A DNA stretch of 20,222 bases. Origin: QAMX01 sp964448855 (GTDB lineage: Bacteria; Bacillota; Clostridia; Oscillospirales; QAMX01). Made by a program: the position numbers and the translations under genes. The notes under the pieces are model-generated. The model searched no databases. It had not been told where the DNA came from and was given only the letters and a program-made list of their open reading frames with translations. Below are positions 1 to 7,875 of the stretch, in pieces. The DNA lies in NCBI GenBank assembly GCA_964448855.1, contig CAYUXI010000027.1, forward strand, positions 1 through 20,222, read 5' to 3'. Within the stretch, counting starts at the first letter, position 1; every line of letters starts with the position of its first letter.

Positions 1-30
1 CGAGTACAAGCGACTCCATACAGAAACTTT

Positions 31-82
31 TCTCTCCCTCAGGCACTTCGTGCCAGCTCCCTCGTCAGAGGGAGCTTTTTTC
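31..82 (+). repeat. Double-hairpin dispersed repeat, terminator-like
   Basis: Two adjacent perfect hairpins are visible. GGCAC (42-46) pairs with GTGCC (50-54) around a TTC loop, and AGCTCCCTC (55-63) pairs with GAGGGAGCT (68-76) around GTCA. A run of Ts follows (76-81), so the second hairpin could also terminate a transcript entering from the left. Near-copies of the same two-module design (a short xGGCTTCGCCx-type hairpin, then CTCCCTC/GAGGGAG) occur at the right end of the window, so this is a family of dispersed repeats rather than only a terminator. Confidence 0.7.
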
Positions 83-126
83 ATTTTGGGAAGGTTGGGC
101 GATGTACCCGTAGCAGCCAGCTTCGC

Positions 127-140
127 TACACGCGTAGGGC
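127..140 (+). repeat. 14-nt word repeated inverted at 19841-19854
   Basis: TACACGCGTAGGGC at this position recurs exactly on the opposite strand at 19841-19854. Both copies lie in hairpin-rich non-coding DNA, which suggests a module of a dispersed intergenic repeat rather than chance. Confidence 0.5.
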
Positions 141-175
141 ACAAAGCTCGCTCCCGGCGTGTTTCTCTCGCGGCG

Positions 176-232
176 GTGTCCGGCGCATATCGCAGTGTTC
201 GGCGCATATTGCAGTGTCCAGCGCCTCTCTGT
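176..232 (+). repeat. 19-bp tandem repeat, about 2.5-3 units
   Basis: Unit 1 (176-194) is GTGTCCGGCGCATATCGCA. Unit 2 (195-213) differs from it at two positions (GTGTTC..., ...ATTGCA). A third, degenerate unit starts GTGTCCAGCGCC at 214. It is non-coding and lies about 40-90 bp upstream of the promoter at 269. No function is evident. Confidence 0.65.
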
Positions 233-268
233 CCGGCTGATTTTTTCCGCATTTTTTGATTTCCCCCC

Positions 269-297
269 TTGACAAACGGAATGCTTTGTGGTATCAT
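269..297 (+). promoter_or_regulatory. Sigma-A-type promoter of the ABC substrate-binding protein
   Basis: TTGACA (269-274) is separated by 17 nt from TATCAT (292-297), so transcription should begin near 304. The gene starts at 354, giving a leader of about 50 nt. A TGACAA/TTGTCA inverted pair (270-275 and 299-304) brackets the promoter and could be an operator, but it is short. Confidence 0.75.
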
Positions 298-353
298 ATT
301 GTCACTTCATTGATTCACCATACTAAAGTGCAAAATTAAAGGAGAACCCAACC

Positions 354-1217
354 ATGAAAACGATGAAAAAAACGCTGCTGCTTCTGCTGGCCATTCTGAT
401 GCTGGCCTGTGCAATGGCCGCCTGCGGCTCCACATCTGACGACCCCTCCAACCCGGATGCGTCCGACGCTTTGGACGTTGACACCTCCTGGGAGTACATC
501 CAGGGCAACGGCAAGCTGATCATCGGCCTGGACGACACCTTCGCGCCGATGGGCTTCCGCGACGAATCCGGTGAGCTGGTCGGCTTCGATATCGATCTGG
601 CCAAAGCCGTCGGCGAAGTCCTCGGCATTCAGATTGAATTCCAACCGATCTCCTGGAACGCCAAGGAAATGATGCTCTCCTCCAAGCGCATCGACTGCGT
701 CTGGAACGGTATGTCCGCCACTGCGGAGCGCCAGGAGCAGATGGCGCTGACCAGCCAGTACCTGAACAACATCATCCGCGTCGCCTCGCTCGACGCCTCC
801 ATCAACGTCAAGAGCGCAGCCGAGCTGGCTTCCCTGAAGATCGGCATTCAGAGCGACAGCGCAGCACTGGAAATGGTCATGGCTCACGCCGACTACGACA
901 GCTTCAAGGCCAACATCACCGAATACCCGACGTATGACGAAGCGATTCTGGATATGCAGGCCGGGCGTGTGGACGTCATCATCGTCGACCAGGTGCTTGC
1001 GGACTACAAAAACACCAAAATGTCCACGCCGATGACGTTCAGCGATTTCGAATTCGGCGACGACTTCTATGCAATCGGCTGCCGCAAGGGCGACAAGGCG
1101 CTGGCCGCCAAAATTTCCGAAGCCATCGGCACACTGATCGACAACGGCAAGGCCGCTGAAATCTCCGAAAAATGGTTCGGCAACAACATCGTGATCCTGA
1201 AAGGTTACGAAGACTGA
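354..1217 (+). CDS. Polar amino acid-type ABC transporter substrate-binding lipoprotein
   Basis: A 287-aa extracytoplasmic solute-binding protein of family 3 (SBP_bac_3). It would capture an amino acid or similar small polar solute outside the membrane and deliver it to an ABC permease. Residues 1-23 form a lipoprotein signal with a lipobox (M-A-A-C) and Cys24 as the likely lipidation site, followed by an Asp/Ser-rich linker. The mature part has the typical opening (GKLIIGLDDTFAPMGF, then GELVGFDIDLAKAVGE), the first-lobe WNGMSAT segment, and the second-lobe AGRVDVIIVDQ stretch. The start at 354 is set by AAAGGAG at 338-344; an internal Met three codons later is too far from that site. The gene has its own promoter and terminator, so no permease or ATPase gene is co-transcribed here. 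Substrate specificity cannot be read from the sequence. Confidence 0.93.
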   Translation: MKTMKKTLLLLLAILMLACAMAACGSTSDDPSNPDASDALDVDTSWEYIQGNGKLIIGLDDTFAPMGFRDESGELVGFDIDLAKAVGEVLGIQIEFQPISWNAKEMMLSSKRIDCVWNGMSATAERQEQMALTSQYLNNIIRVASLDASINVKSAAELASLKIGIQSDSAALEMVMAHADYDSFKANITEYPTYDEAILDMQAGRVDVIIVDQVLADYKNTKMSTPMTFSDFEFGDDFYAIGCRKGDKALAAKISEAIGTLIDNGKAAEISEKWFGNNIVILKGYED

Positions 1218-1240
1218 TTCCTTCATCTTCTGAGCGCGCA

Positions 1241-1294
1241 AAAAGCCCCTGTCCCGTTTCCTCTCTTGCGGGACAGGGGCTCTCTTTTGTTTTT
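1241..1294 (+). terminator. Intrinsic terminator after the ABC lipoprotein gene
   Basis: A perfect 12-bp GC-rich stem, GCCCCTGTCCCG (1245-1256) with CGGGACAGGGGC (1269-1280), carries a 12-nt loop and is followed by a T-rich tract at 1281-1294. Confidence 0.92.
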
Positions 1295-1344
1295 CTCCCA
1301 ATTTCCTTTTGTGTTTCCGACGTATAGGTTCGGGGCGGCTAATC

Positions 1345-1380
1345 AAAAGGAGCAAGGTGTATTTCAACCTTGCTCCTTTT
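1345..1380 (-). terminator. Bidirectional terminator of the sigma/anti-sigma operon
   Basis: AAAAGGAGCAAGGT (1345-1358) pairs perfectly with ACCTTGCTCCTTTT (1367-1380) across an 8-nt loop. Terminal T runs exist on both strands. It lies 17 nt beyond the stop of the leftward anti-sigma gene and is a back-up terminator for rightward transcription. Confidence 0.88.
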
Positions 1381-1396
1381 GGTCAGTATGTGTTTT

Positions 1397-2164
1397 TTAC
1401 TCGATCATACCAACCAGCAAATCTTCGAGTTCTTCTATTGTGATATTCCTTGTTTCAATATCATAATTTATATTTTCACAGGAGAATTCCACCATGAAAG
1501 TGCCTTGATAACCATAGATCACCACTGAGATGCCATTGATTTCGGATTGTTTCGGATTGTCACACTTGATGAAACAATCCCTCAACGGCTCTTCGGCAGA
1601 ACAGATTGCTATTTTTGCTTCCCCGCCGCTTTTGTGCTGATACTCAAAGACATAATCGTGAGGGACATATTCTGTTCTTGCAGCGTCAGCAGGAACATCC
1701 ACAGAATAGAAAGACTTGTTGACATAGGTATCTGAGATTTTTGCTGTAAAATCGTCATAACTCAGGCCAATCGTTGTTTCAAACTCTTTCAAAACAGTTT
1801 CCCGCTCAAGCGTGGAGATGTCATGATAGTGAGAGAGTTGCACATCCATATCTGCAGTGATCACATTTTCGACTTCATTTACAGCAAGCAGATTGATTCT
1901 CGCAGGCGGTGTCGTTGCATGGTTGTTTTCTAACTGTCCAACACTGGTCTCAGGAGTACCACCTGGCTGTCGGTTTCCTGCACCACCATACTCACCCTGC
2001 AATGCGGGAACACCCAAAGCGCCCACAACCACAAGGCACAGACACGCAGCCATCGCACCCCACTTAATCCAAACGGGTTTCTTCGCCTTGTGGTACTCTC
2101 TCGCCTCTTTGACATACTTCTCGTTGATGTCGCCAAGGACTTCATACAATTTCTCGTTCGTCAC
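1397..2164 (-). CDS. Membrane-anchored probable anti-sigma factor
   Basis: A 255-aa protein with a short charged cytoplasmic N-terminus (residues 1-33), one transmembrane segment (about 34-54, GAMAACLCLVVVGALGV) and an extracytoplasmic domain of about 200 residues that opens with a Gly/Pro/Asn-rich linker. The start is GTG at 2164. Its first bases overlap the stop of the sigma gene (GTGA), so translation is probably coupled; AAAGGGG lies just upstream. Co-expression directly after an ECF sigma factor, together with the cytoplasm-TM-exterior topology, suggests that the N-terminus holds the sigma factor inactive until an envelope signal arrives. No zinc-finger anti-sigma motif (HxxxCxxC) is present, so the role rests on context. 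The outer domain is not recognised. Confidence 0.8.
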   Translation of the reverse strand: MTNEKLYEVLGDINEKYVKEAREYHKAKKPVWIKWGAMAACLCLVVVGALGVPALQGEYGGAGNRQPGGTPETSVGQLENNHATTPPARINLLAVNEVENVITADMDVQLSHYHDISTLERETVLKEFETTIGLSYDDFTAKISDTYVNKSFYSVDVPADAARTEYVPHDYVFEYQHKSGGEAKIAICSAEEPLRDCFIKCDNPKQSEINGISVVIYGYQGTFMVEFSCENINYDIETRNITIEELEDLLVGMIE

Positions 2165-2721
2165 AGTTCAAATCCCCTTTCTAAAAGGTAGTTGTGTAGT
2201 TTCAGGCGGAGGCGGTTCAGGGTCATTGATACGGCACCGGCGGTCATTCCATGCCTCTCGGCGATCTCCGAAACGCTGTTGGTGTACCAGTATCGGCTGA
2301 CGAAGATGCTTCTCTTATCAGGCGAAAGGCTGCCCAGAAAACCATCCATGGCTTTTACCAGTTCCTTGCGGTCCATTTCTTGCTCCACATCATCCTTGCC
2401 GGACACCAAATCAGAGAGCTCATCCAAAACCACAGGCAATTCTCCACCACCTCGTTTGTCGGCAGCATTGTGCTTGTATCGGTTAAGCGATACGTTTCGG
2501 ACGATTTTCCCAAGGAATGCAGACAGAATGCTGGGGCGATTCGGTGGTATGGAGATCCATGCGTTCAAGTATGCATCGTTCACACATTCTTCTGCGTCCT
2601 CGCGGCTACCCAGTATGTTTTTGGCAATTGAGGTACAGTAGTTGCCGTATTTCGCGGCCGTTGCAGGGATCGCCTGTTCATCCCTGTCCCAGTATAACTG
2701 GACGATCTTTGCGTCATCCAT
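2161..2721 (-). CDS. ECF-type RNA polymerase sigma factor
   Basis: A 186-aa group 4 (ECF) sigma factor. Region 2 spans about residues 20-85, with the AEECVNDAYLNAW core that contacts RNA polymerase and a -10 recognition segment ending at NRYK. After an acidic linker (about 95-118), region 4 spans about 125-180, with LSPDKRSIFVSRYW and the helix-turn-helix VSEIAERHGMTAGAVSMTLNRLR for -35 recognition. There is no region 3, as expected for ECF factors. The ATG at 2721 is preceded by GAGGTG at a normal distance. The gene is first in a two-gene operon with the membrane protein that overlaps its end. Such pairs usually respond to cell-envelope stress and often activate their own promoter; no clear self-type promoter could be identified. 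Confidence 0.93.
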   Translation of the reverse strand: MDDAKIVQLYWDRDEQAIPATAAKYGNYCTSIAKNILGSREDAEECVNDAYLNAWISIPPNRPSILSAFLGKIVRNVSLNRYKHNAADKRGGGELPVVLDELSDLVSGKDDVEQEMDRKELVKAMDGFLGSLSPDKRSIFVSRYWYTNSVSEIAERHGMTAGAVSMTLNRLRLKLHNYLLERGFEL

Positions 2722-3005
2722 CCGTGTTCACCTCACTTTCAAATTGACCCTTTCACCTATATACACAACTTTTGAACCGCAATCTCACACATTTTTTTGA
2801 CCCCATAATACCATGCTGCCACCATTCCAGTATATAAGAACAGGACTACCACCCTTCTCAGAATGATAGCCCTGCTTCTTTATCTGTCTGTCAAACCGCC
2901 CAAGGGAATGTTCCCTTTGTGGATTGATCACTCGTATTCTGCTGTTTATACGGCGTTTTCCACCGGGAACACCCAGTCGAATTGGGTCTTGTTTTTTTGG
3001 GTGGT
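2722..3005. other. Gap between uvrA and the sigma operon, no gene seen
   Basis: The gap holds the sigma gene's leader and about 200 bp of lower-GC sequence after the uvrA stop. Visible structures are the palindrome AAGGGAA-TG-TTCCCTT (2902-2917) and a small hairpin ACCCAG/TTGGGT near 2971-2987 followed by a T-rich run on the plus strand, although no rightward gene ends there. A possible extended -10 for the sigma gene (TGG-TATTAT, reverse strand of 2805-2813) has no good -35. Frames crossing the gap look random. A decayed gene or mobile remnant is possible but not shown. Confidence 0.4.
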
Positions 3006-5852
3006 TTATGCGTTTTGCTTCGGCTGTGCTGCTTCCAGCACGGCCCGCAGGTACTGCCCCGTATAGGAGCGTTCGCACTGCGCGACTTCCTCCGGCGTCC
3101 CGGTGCAGACAATTTCGCCGCCGCCGTCTCCGCCCTCCGGCCCCAGGTCGATGAGATAGTCCGCCGTCTTGATGACGTCCAGGTTGTGCTCAATGACGAC
3201 GATGGTGTTCCCGTTGTCGGCCAGGCGGTTCAGCACATCCGTCAGCTTGTGGACATCGGCAGCGTGCAGGCCGGTGGTCGGCTCGTCCAGGATATACAGC
3301 GTGCGGCCGGTTGCGCGGCGCGAAAGCTCCGTCGCCAGCTTCACCCGCTGCGCCTCGCCGCCGGACAGCGTTGTCGCGGGCTGGCCCAGCTTCACATAGC
3401 CCAGACCGACGTCGGACAGCGTTTGCAGCTTTTTCCGCAGCTTCGGCAGATTTTCAAAAAACGGCAGCGCTTCATCCACGGTCATTTCCAGCACATCGTA
3501 AATGCTCTTGTTTTTATAGTGAACCTCCAGCGTTTCCCGGTTATAGCGGTGTCCCTTGCAGACCTCACAGGGCACATACACATCCGGCAGGAAGTGCATC
3601 TCAATCCGGACAAGCCCATCCCCCGCGCACGCCTCGCAGCGTCCGCCGCGGATATTGAACGAGAACCGCCCTGCGCCATAGCCGCGTGCCCTCGCATCCG
3701 GCGTCGCCGCAAAAATCTCGCGAATATCGTTGAACAGCCCGGTATACGTTGCCGGGTTGGAGCGCGGCGTCCGCCCGATGGGCGACTGGTCGATTTCGAT
3801 GACCTTGTCGAGAAATTCGATGCCGTCAATCCCATCATGCGCCTCCGCGTGCGTCCGTGCATGGTTCAGCTCCGCAGCCAGCCGTTTGTGCAGAATGCCG
3901 TTGACCAGGCTCGATTTGCCGGAGCCGGACACGCCCGTCACGCAGATCAGCTTGCCCAGCGGGAAGCTGACCGTGATATTTTTCAGGTTGTGCGCCCGCG
4001 CACCGCGGACGACCAGCGCATGGCCGTTGCCCTCCCGGCGAACCTTCGGCACGGGGATGCACTTTTTGTGCGATAGATACTGCCCCGTCACGGACGCGTC
4101 ACACGCCATGATGTCCGCCGCCGTCCCGCTGGCCACCACCTGACCGCCGTTCACACCGGCACCCGGGCCGATATCGATGATGTGATCCGCCGCCAGCATC
4201 GTTTCCTCGTCGTGCTCCACGACGATCAGCGTATTCCCAAGGTCGCGCAGGTGCTTCATCGTCTCAATCAGCTTGGCGTTGTCGCGCTGGTGCAGACCGA
4301 TGCTCGGCTCGTCCAGAATGTACATGACGCCGATCAGCGCGGAGCCGATCTGTGTAGCCAGACGAATCCGCTGGCTCTCGCCGCCGGACAGCGTGGCCGC
4401 GCCGCGTGACAGCGACAGGTACGACAGCCCCACATCGGTCAGGAATTGCAGCCGCACGCGAATTTCCCGGATGATGCGCTCCGCAATCATCGCCTCTGTT
4501 TTTGTCAGCTGCAGCCGATCAAAAAACGCCATCGCCTCGTTGATCGGCAGGCGGGTGTATTCCGCAAGGTTCATCTCCCCCACCGTCACGGCCAGCACCT
4601 CCGGCTTCAGCCGATCTCCATGACACGCCCGGCAGCACTCCGGCGACATCAGGCTTTCATAGTATTCGCGCATACTCTCGCTGGCCGCTTCGCGGCTCCT
4701 GCGCTCGATGCTCGGAATCACGCCCTCAAACGCCGCGCGCCAGCCGCCGCCGCTTTCCTCCGGCTGGCTCAGGTTCAGCTTTTTTCCTTGCGTCCCATAG
4801 AGAAACACGTCCAGCTGCTCCGGCTTCAGCTCCCGCACCGGCACATCCAACGGAATCCCATAGGCATCGCTGATCGCGTCAAAATAGATCGACGCCAGCG
4901 TCGTCTTCTCCGTATAGCGCCACCCGCTGACGTCAATGGCACCCTCGCGAATCGATTTGGACGGATCCGGAATGATGCGTGCCGGATCCACCACATACGT
5001 CTCGCCCAGCCCGCCGCAGACCGGACAGGCGCCGTATGGGTTGTTGAAGGAAAACATCCGCGGCGTCATTTCCTCGATGGAGATGCCGCAGTCCTCGCAG
5101 GCGTAGTTCTGCGAATACAGCGTCTCGGTGTCCCCGGCCAGAACGATGACCAGCCCACCGGCCAGCCCGGAGGCAATCTCGACAGAATCCGTCAGGCGGC
5201 GGCGCACACCCTCCTTCATGACCAGACGATCGACGACGATCTCAATGTTGTGCTTTCGATTTTTTTCCAGTGTGATGTCCTCCGACAGGTCGTACAGGCT
5301 GCCGTCCACGCGCACACGGACATAGCCGCTCTTCCGCGCATCCTCGAACACCTTCTGGTATTCACCCTTTCGCCCGCGAATGACCGGTGCCAGAATCTGA
5401 ATCCGCGTCCCCGGCTCCTCCGTCAAAACAGCGTCAATGATCTGGTCAATCGTCTGCTGGGCAATCGGTTTGCCGCATTTCGGGCAGTGCGGGTGGCCGA
5501 TTCGCGCCCAGAGCAGACGCAGATAGTCGTAGATTTCCGTTACCGTTCCGACGGTGGAACGCGGGTTGCGCGAGGTCGTTTTCTGGTCGATGGAGATGGC
5601 GGGGGACAGCCCCTCAATCGAGTCGAGATCCGGCTTGTCCATCTGTCCCAGAAACTGCCGGGCATAGGAGGACAGGCTCTCGACATAGCGCCGCTGCCCC
5701 TCGGCATAAATCGTATCAAAGGCCAGGCTTGATTTGCCGGACCCGCTCAGCCCGGTCACCACCACCAGCTTGTCCCGTGGGATGGTGACATCGATGTTTT
5801 TCAGGTTGTGCTCCCTCGCACCGCGAATGATGATTGCGTTTTTCTGTTCCAT
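3006..5852 (-). CDS. uvrA: UvrABC system protein A (excinuclease ATPase subunit)
   Basis: A 948-aa protein, full length for UvrA. It is the DNA damage-recognition ATPase of nucleotide excision repair, acting as a dimer that loads UvrB. Two ABC modules are visible. The first has Walker A GLSGSGKSS at about residue 34 and signature LSGGESQRIRLATQIG; the second has Walker A GVSGSGKSS and signature LSGGEAQRVKLATELSRR. Each is followed by an ILDEP Walker B. Both zinc modules are intact: C-x2-C-x20-C-x2-C (ACEDCG...ACPVCGG) in the first half and C-x2-C-x19-C-x2-C (CEACAG...CEVCKG) in the second. The gene lies only 9 nt after uvrB, with a weak AAAGG at the uvrB end, so it is probably co-transcribed and translated in a coupled manner. 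No clear terminator follows. Confidence 0.98.
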   Translation of the reverse strand: MEQKNAIIIRGAREHNLKNIDVTIPRDKLVVVTGLSGSGKSSLAFDTIYAEGQRRYVESLSSYARQFLGQMDKPDLDSIEGLSPAISIDQKTTSRNPRSTVGTVTEIYDYLRLLWARIGHPHCPKCGKPIAQQTIDQIIDAVLTEEPGTRIQILAPVIRGRKGEYQKVFEDARKSGYVRVRVDGSLYDLSEDITLEKNRKHNIEIVVDRLVMKEGVRRRLTDSVEIASGLAGGLVIVLAGDTETLYSQNYACEDCGISIEEMTPRMFSFNNPYGACPVCGGLGETYVVDPARIIPDPSKSIREGAIDVSGWRYTEKTTLASIYFDAISDAYGIPLDVPVRELKPEQLDVFLYGTQGKKLNLSQPEESGGGWRAAFEGVIPSIERRSREAASESMREYYESLMSPECCRACHGDRLKPEVLAVTVGEMNLAEYTRLPINEAMAFFDRLQLTKTEAMIAERIIREIRVRLQFLTDVGLSYLSLSRGAATLSGGESQRIRLATQIGSALIGVMYILDEPSIGLHQRDNAKLIETMKHLRDLGNTLIVVEHDEETMLAADHIIDIGPGAGVNGGQVVASGTAADIMACDASVTGQYLSHKKCIPVPKVRREGNGHALVVRGARAHNLKNITVSFPLGKLICVTGVSGSGKSSLVNGILHKRLAAELNHARTHAEAHDGIDGIEFLDKVIEIDQSPIGRTPRSNPATYTGLFNDIREIFAATPDARARGYGAGRFSFNIRGGRCEACAGDGLVRIEMHFLPDVYVPCEVCKGHRYNRETLEVHYKNKSIYDVLEMTVDEALPFFENLPKLRKKLQTLSDVGLGYVKLGQPATTLSGGEAQRVKLATELSRRATGRTLYILDEPTTGLHAADVHKLTDVLNRLADNGNTIVVIEHNLDVIKTADYLIDLGPEGGDGGGEIVCTGTPEEVAQCERSYTGQYLRAVLEAAQPKQNA

Positions 5853-5861
5853 ATCGATTTC

Positions 5862-7832
5862 TTATGCCTTTCCGCCGTTCAGCTCAATAATCCGGTCGCG
5901 GAGCAGCGCCGCGTATTCATATTCCAGATTTTTGGCGGCTTCCTTCATTTGACGCTTCAGTCGCTCAATTTCCTGCGTTTTTTCCTCGGCCGTCAGCGGC
6001 TTGTCCGCTTTGTCGGCCGATTTGTCGGATGCCGGCGTCCCGATGTCGATCAGGTCGCGGACGTCCTTTCGGACGGTCTTCGGAACGATGCCGTGTGCCT
6101 CGTTGAACGCCATCTGCAGGCTGCGCCGCCGCTCCGTCTCCCGGATGGCACCGGCCATCGAGTCCGTGACCTTGTCAGCATAGAGAATGACCTTGCCCTC
6201 CGCATTTCGCGCCGCACGGCCGATCGTCTGAATCAGCGAGGTTTCGCTCCGCAAAAAGCCCTCCTTGTCCGCATCCAGCACCGCCACCAGCGACACCTCC
6301 GGCAGGTCGAGCCCTTCCCGCAGCAGGTTGATGCCCACCAGCACGTCAAATTTGCCCAAGCGCAAATCGCGCAGCAGCTCCATCCGCTCCATCGTGTGGA
6401 CGTCGTGGTGCAGATATCGGACGCGAATCCCGGCCTGCTCCAGATAGGATGTCAGATCTTCGGCCATTTTCTTCGTCAGTGTGGTCACCAGCACCCGCTC
6501 ATTCTTCACCGTGCGCTGGTTGATCTCCCCGATCAGGTCATCAATCTGCCCCTCGACCGGCCGAACCAGAACCTCCGGATCGAGCAGCCCGGTCGGGCGA
6601 ATCACCTGTTCCACAATCTGCCCGCTCCGAACGCGCTCATATTCGCCCGGCGTCGCCGAGACGTAAATCACCTGATTCTGCTTGCTTGTGAATTCGTCAA
6701 ACGTCAGCGGACGGTTATCCAGTGCGCTGGGCAGGCGGAAGCCGTACTCCACCAGCGTTTCCTTCCGTGCGCGATCTCCGGCATACATCCCGCGCACCTG
6801 CGGCACAGACACGTGCGACTCGTCAATCAGCATCAGATAATCCTTCGGGAAGTAGTCCAACAGCGTATACGGCGCAGAGCCGGGTGCGCGGTTGGAGAAA
6901 ATACGCGAATAGTTCTCAATGCCGCTGCACACGCCAATCTGCCCCAGCAGCTCCAGGTCGTTCAGCGTCCGCTCGCGGATGCGCTGCGCCTCGATCAGCT
7001 TGCCGTGCGCCTCAAACCACTGCACGCGCTCCCACATCTCCGCCTCAATTTCCTTCAGGGCGCGCTGCTTCTTTTCATCCGACGTCGCATGGTGAGAGGC
7101 CGGATAAATCATGGCGTGGTTCAGGTCGCGCAGGCGGCGGCCGGTGATCGCGTGAACCTCGCTCAAGCGCTCCACCTCGTCGCCAAACAGCTCCACGCGC
7201 ACGATGGTTTCCTCGCTCCACGCCGGGATGATCTCAATCGTATCGCCGCGGACGCGAAACGTGCCGCGGGTCAGCGTCAGGTCGTTGCGCGTGTACTGGA
7301 TGTCGATCAGGCGGCGAATCAGCTGATCATGCCCGATCTCCATCCCCGGCCGCAGAGAGACCACCATGGAGGTGTAGTCCTCCGGGTCGCCCAGACCGTA
7401 GATGCAGGAGACGCTGGCGACGATGATGACATCCTTCCTCTCAAACAGCGCACAGGTGGCCGAATGGCGCAGCCGGTCGATTTCCTCGTTGCGCTCTGAG
7501 TTCTTTTCAATATACATATCGTACTGCGGCAGATAGGATTCCGGCTTATAATAATCAAAATACGAGACAAAATATTCCACGGCGTTGTGCGGGAAGAAGG
7601 CGCGGAACTCCGAATACAGCTGGGAGACGAGCGTCTTGTTGTGCGCCAGCACAAGCGTCGGCTTCTGCACCCGCTGAATGATCTGCGCCATGGTGTAGGT
7701 TTTCCCCGACCCGGTCACGCCGAGCAGCGTCTGCTCCGAGAGGCCGTTTTCTATGCCCTGAACCAGCTTGTCAATCGCCTCCGGCTGATCCCCCGCCGGT
7801 GTAAAGGAAGATACCAGCTCAAATCGTTCCAT
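5862..7832 (-). CDS. uvrB: UvrABC system protein B (excinuclease helicase-like subunit)
   Basis: A 656-aa protein of normal UvrB length. UvrB receives damaged DNA from UvrA, clamps one strand under its beta-hairpin and recruits UvrC. Visible features are Walker A GVTGSGKT (residues 38-45), the beta-hairpin region beginning YFDYYKPESYLPQ, the DESH box, helicase motifs GLDLPEVSLVAVLDADKEGF and QTIGRAARN, and a C-terminal UVR domain (LKRQMKEAAKNLEYEYAALLRD) after a Lys/Asp-rich linker. The start at 7832 (MERFELVSSF) is chosen because GGGAGG lies 9 nt upstream and the protein then aligns with the family. The frame stays open upstream to 8090, but those 86 codons run through the promoter and have no homologous character. 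First gene of uvrB-uvrA. Confidence 0.98.
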   Translation of the reverse strand: MERFELVSSFTPAGDQPEAIDKLVQGIENGLSEQTLLGVTGSGKTYTMAQIIQRVQKPTLVLAHNKTLVSQLYSEFRAFFPHNAVEYFVSYFDYYKPESYLPQYDMYIEKNSERNEEIDRLRHSATCALFERKDVIIVASVSCIYGLGDPEDYTSMVVSLRPGMEIGHDQLIRRLIDIQYTRNDLTLTRGTFRVRGDTIEIIPAWSEETIVRVELFGDEVERLSEVHAITGRRLRDLNHAMIYPASHHATSDEKKQRALKEIEAEMWERVQWFEAHGKLIEAQRIRERTLNDLELLGQIGVCSGIENYSRIFSNRAPGSAPYTLLDYFPKDYLMLIDESHVSVPQVRGMYAGDRARKETLVEYGFRLPSALDNRPLTFDEFTSKQNQVIYVSATPGEYERVRSGQIVEQVIRPTGLLDPEVLVRPVEGQIDDLIGEINQRTVKNERVLVTTLTKKMAEDLTSYLEQAGIRVRYLHHDVHTMERMELLRDLRLGKFDVLVGINLLREGLDLPEVSLVAVLDADKEGFLRSETSLIQTIGRAARNAEGKVILYADKVTDSMAGAIRETERRRSLQMAFNEAHGIVPKTVRKDVRDLIDIGTPASDKSADKADKPLTAEEKTQEIERLKRQMKEAAKNLEYEYAALLRDRIIELNGGKA

Positions 7833-7875
7833 CTGCAAACGCCTCCCAAAATCCATGCTCTGTCGTGCGGATTTC

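Larger units (their letters stand above)
83..268. other. Non-coding stretch upstream of the ABC lipoprotein gene
   Basis: No convincing gene is seen between the window start and 354. A short open frame over 50-259 lacks a ribosome binding site, runs through hairpin and tandem repeats, and has no recognisable composition, so it is not called. The stretch holds a 14-nt word shared with the right end of the window (127-140) and a 19-bp tandem repeat (176-232), and then passes into the promoter at 269. Confidence 0.6.

Noticed and set aside
50..259. Possible 69-aa reading frame at the left edge
   Set aside because: It crosses a terminator-like hairpin and a tandem repeat, has no ribosome binding site, and its protein looks like translated repeat.
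336..1367. Long reading frame opposite the ABC lipoprotein
   Set aside because: It mirrors a real gene on the other strand and runs through two terminators. GC-rich coding DNA commonly gives open antisense frames.
2766..2786. Possible ECF-type autoregulated promoter upstream of the sigma gene
   Set aside because: TATATA occurs at a suitable distance from the gene, but the upstream TTGCGG is only 13 nt away and no accepted ECF -35 (AAC-type) is aligned with it.
2971..2999. Plus-strand hairpin with T run near the uvrA stop
   Set aside because: It is oriented against uvrA and no rightward gene ends there. The stem is only about 6 bp, so it is probably chance or a relic.
2785..3078. 97-aa minus-strand frame between uvrA and the sigma gene
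   Set aside because: It starts inside uvrA, has no ribosome binding site and no recognisable content. A decayed gene could not be shown.
2982..4076. Long plus-strand frames opposite uvrA and uvrB (also 4446-5732 and 5808-7499)
   Set aside because: They are antisense to intact, well-conserved repair genes and have Arg/His/Gln-rich artefact composition and no start signals.
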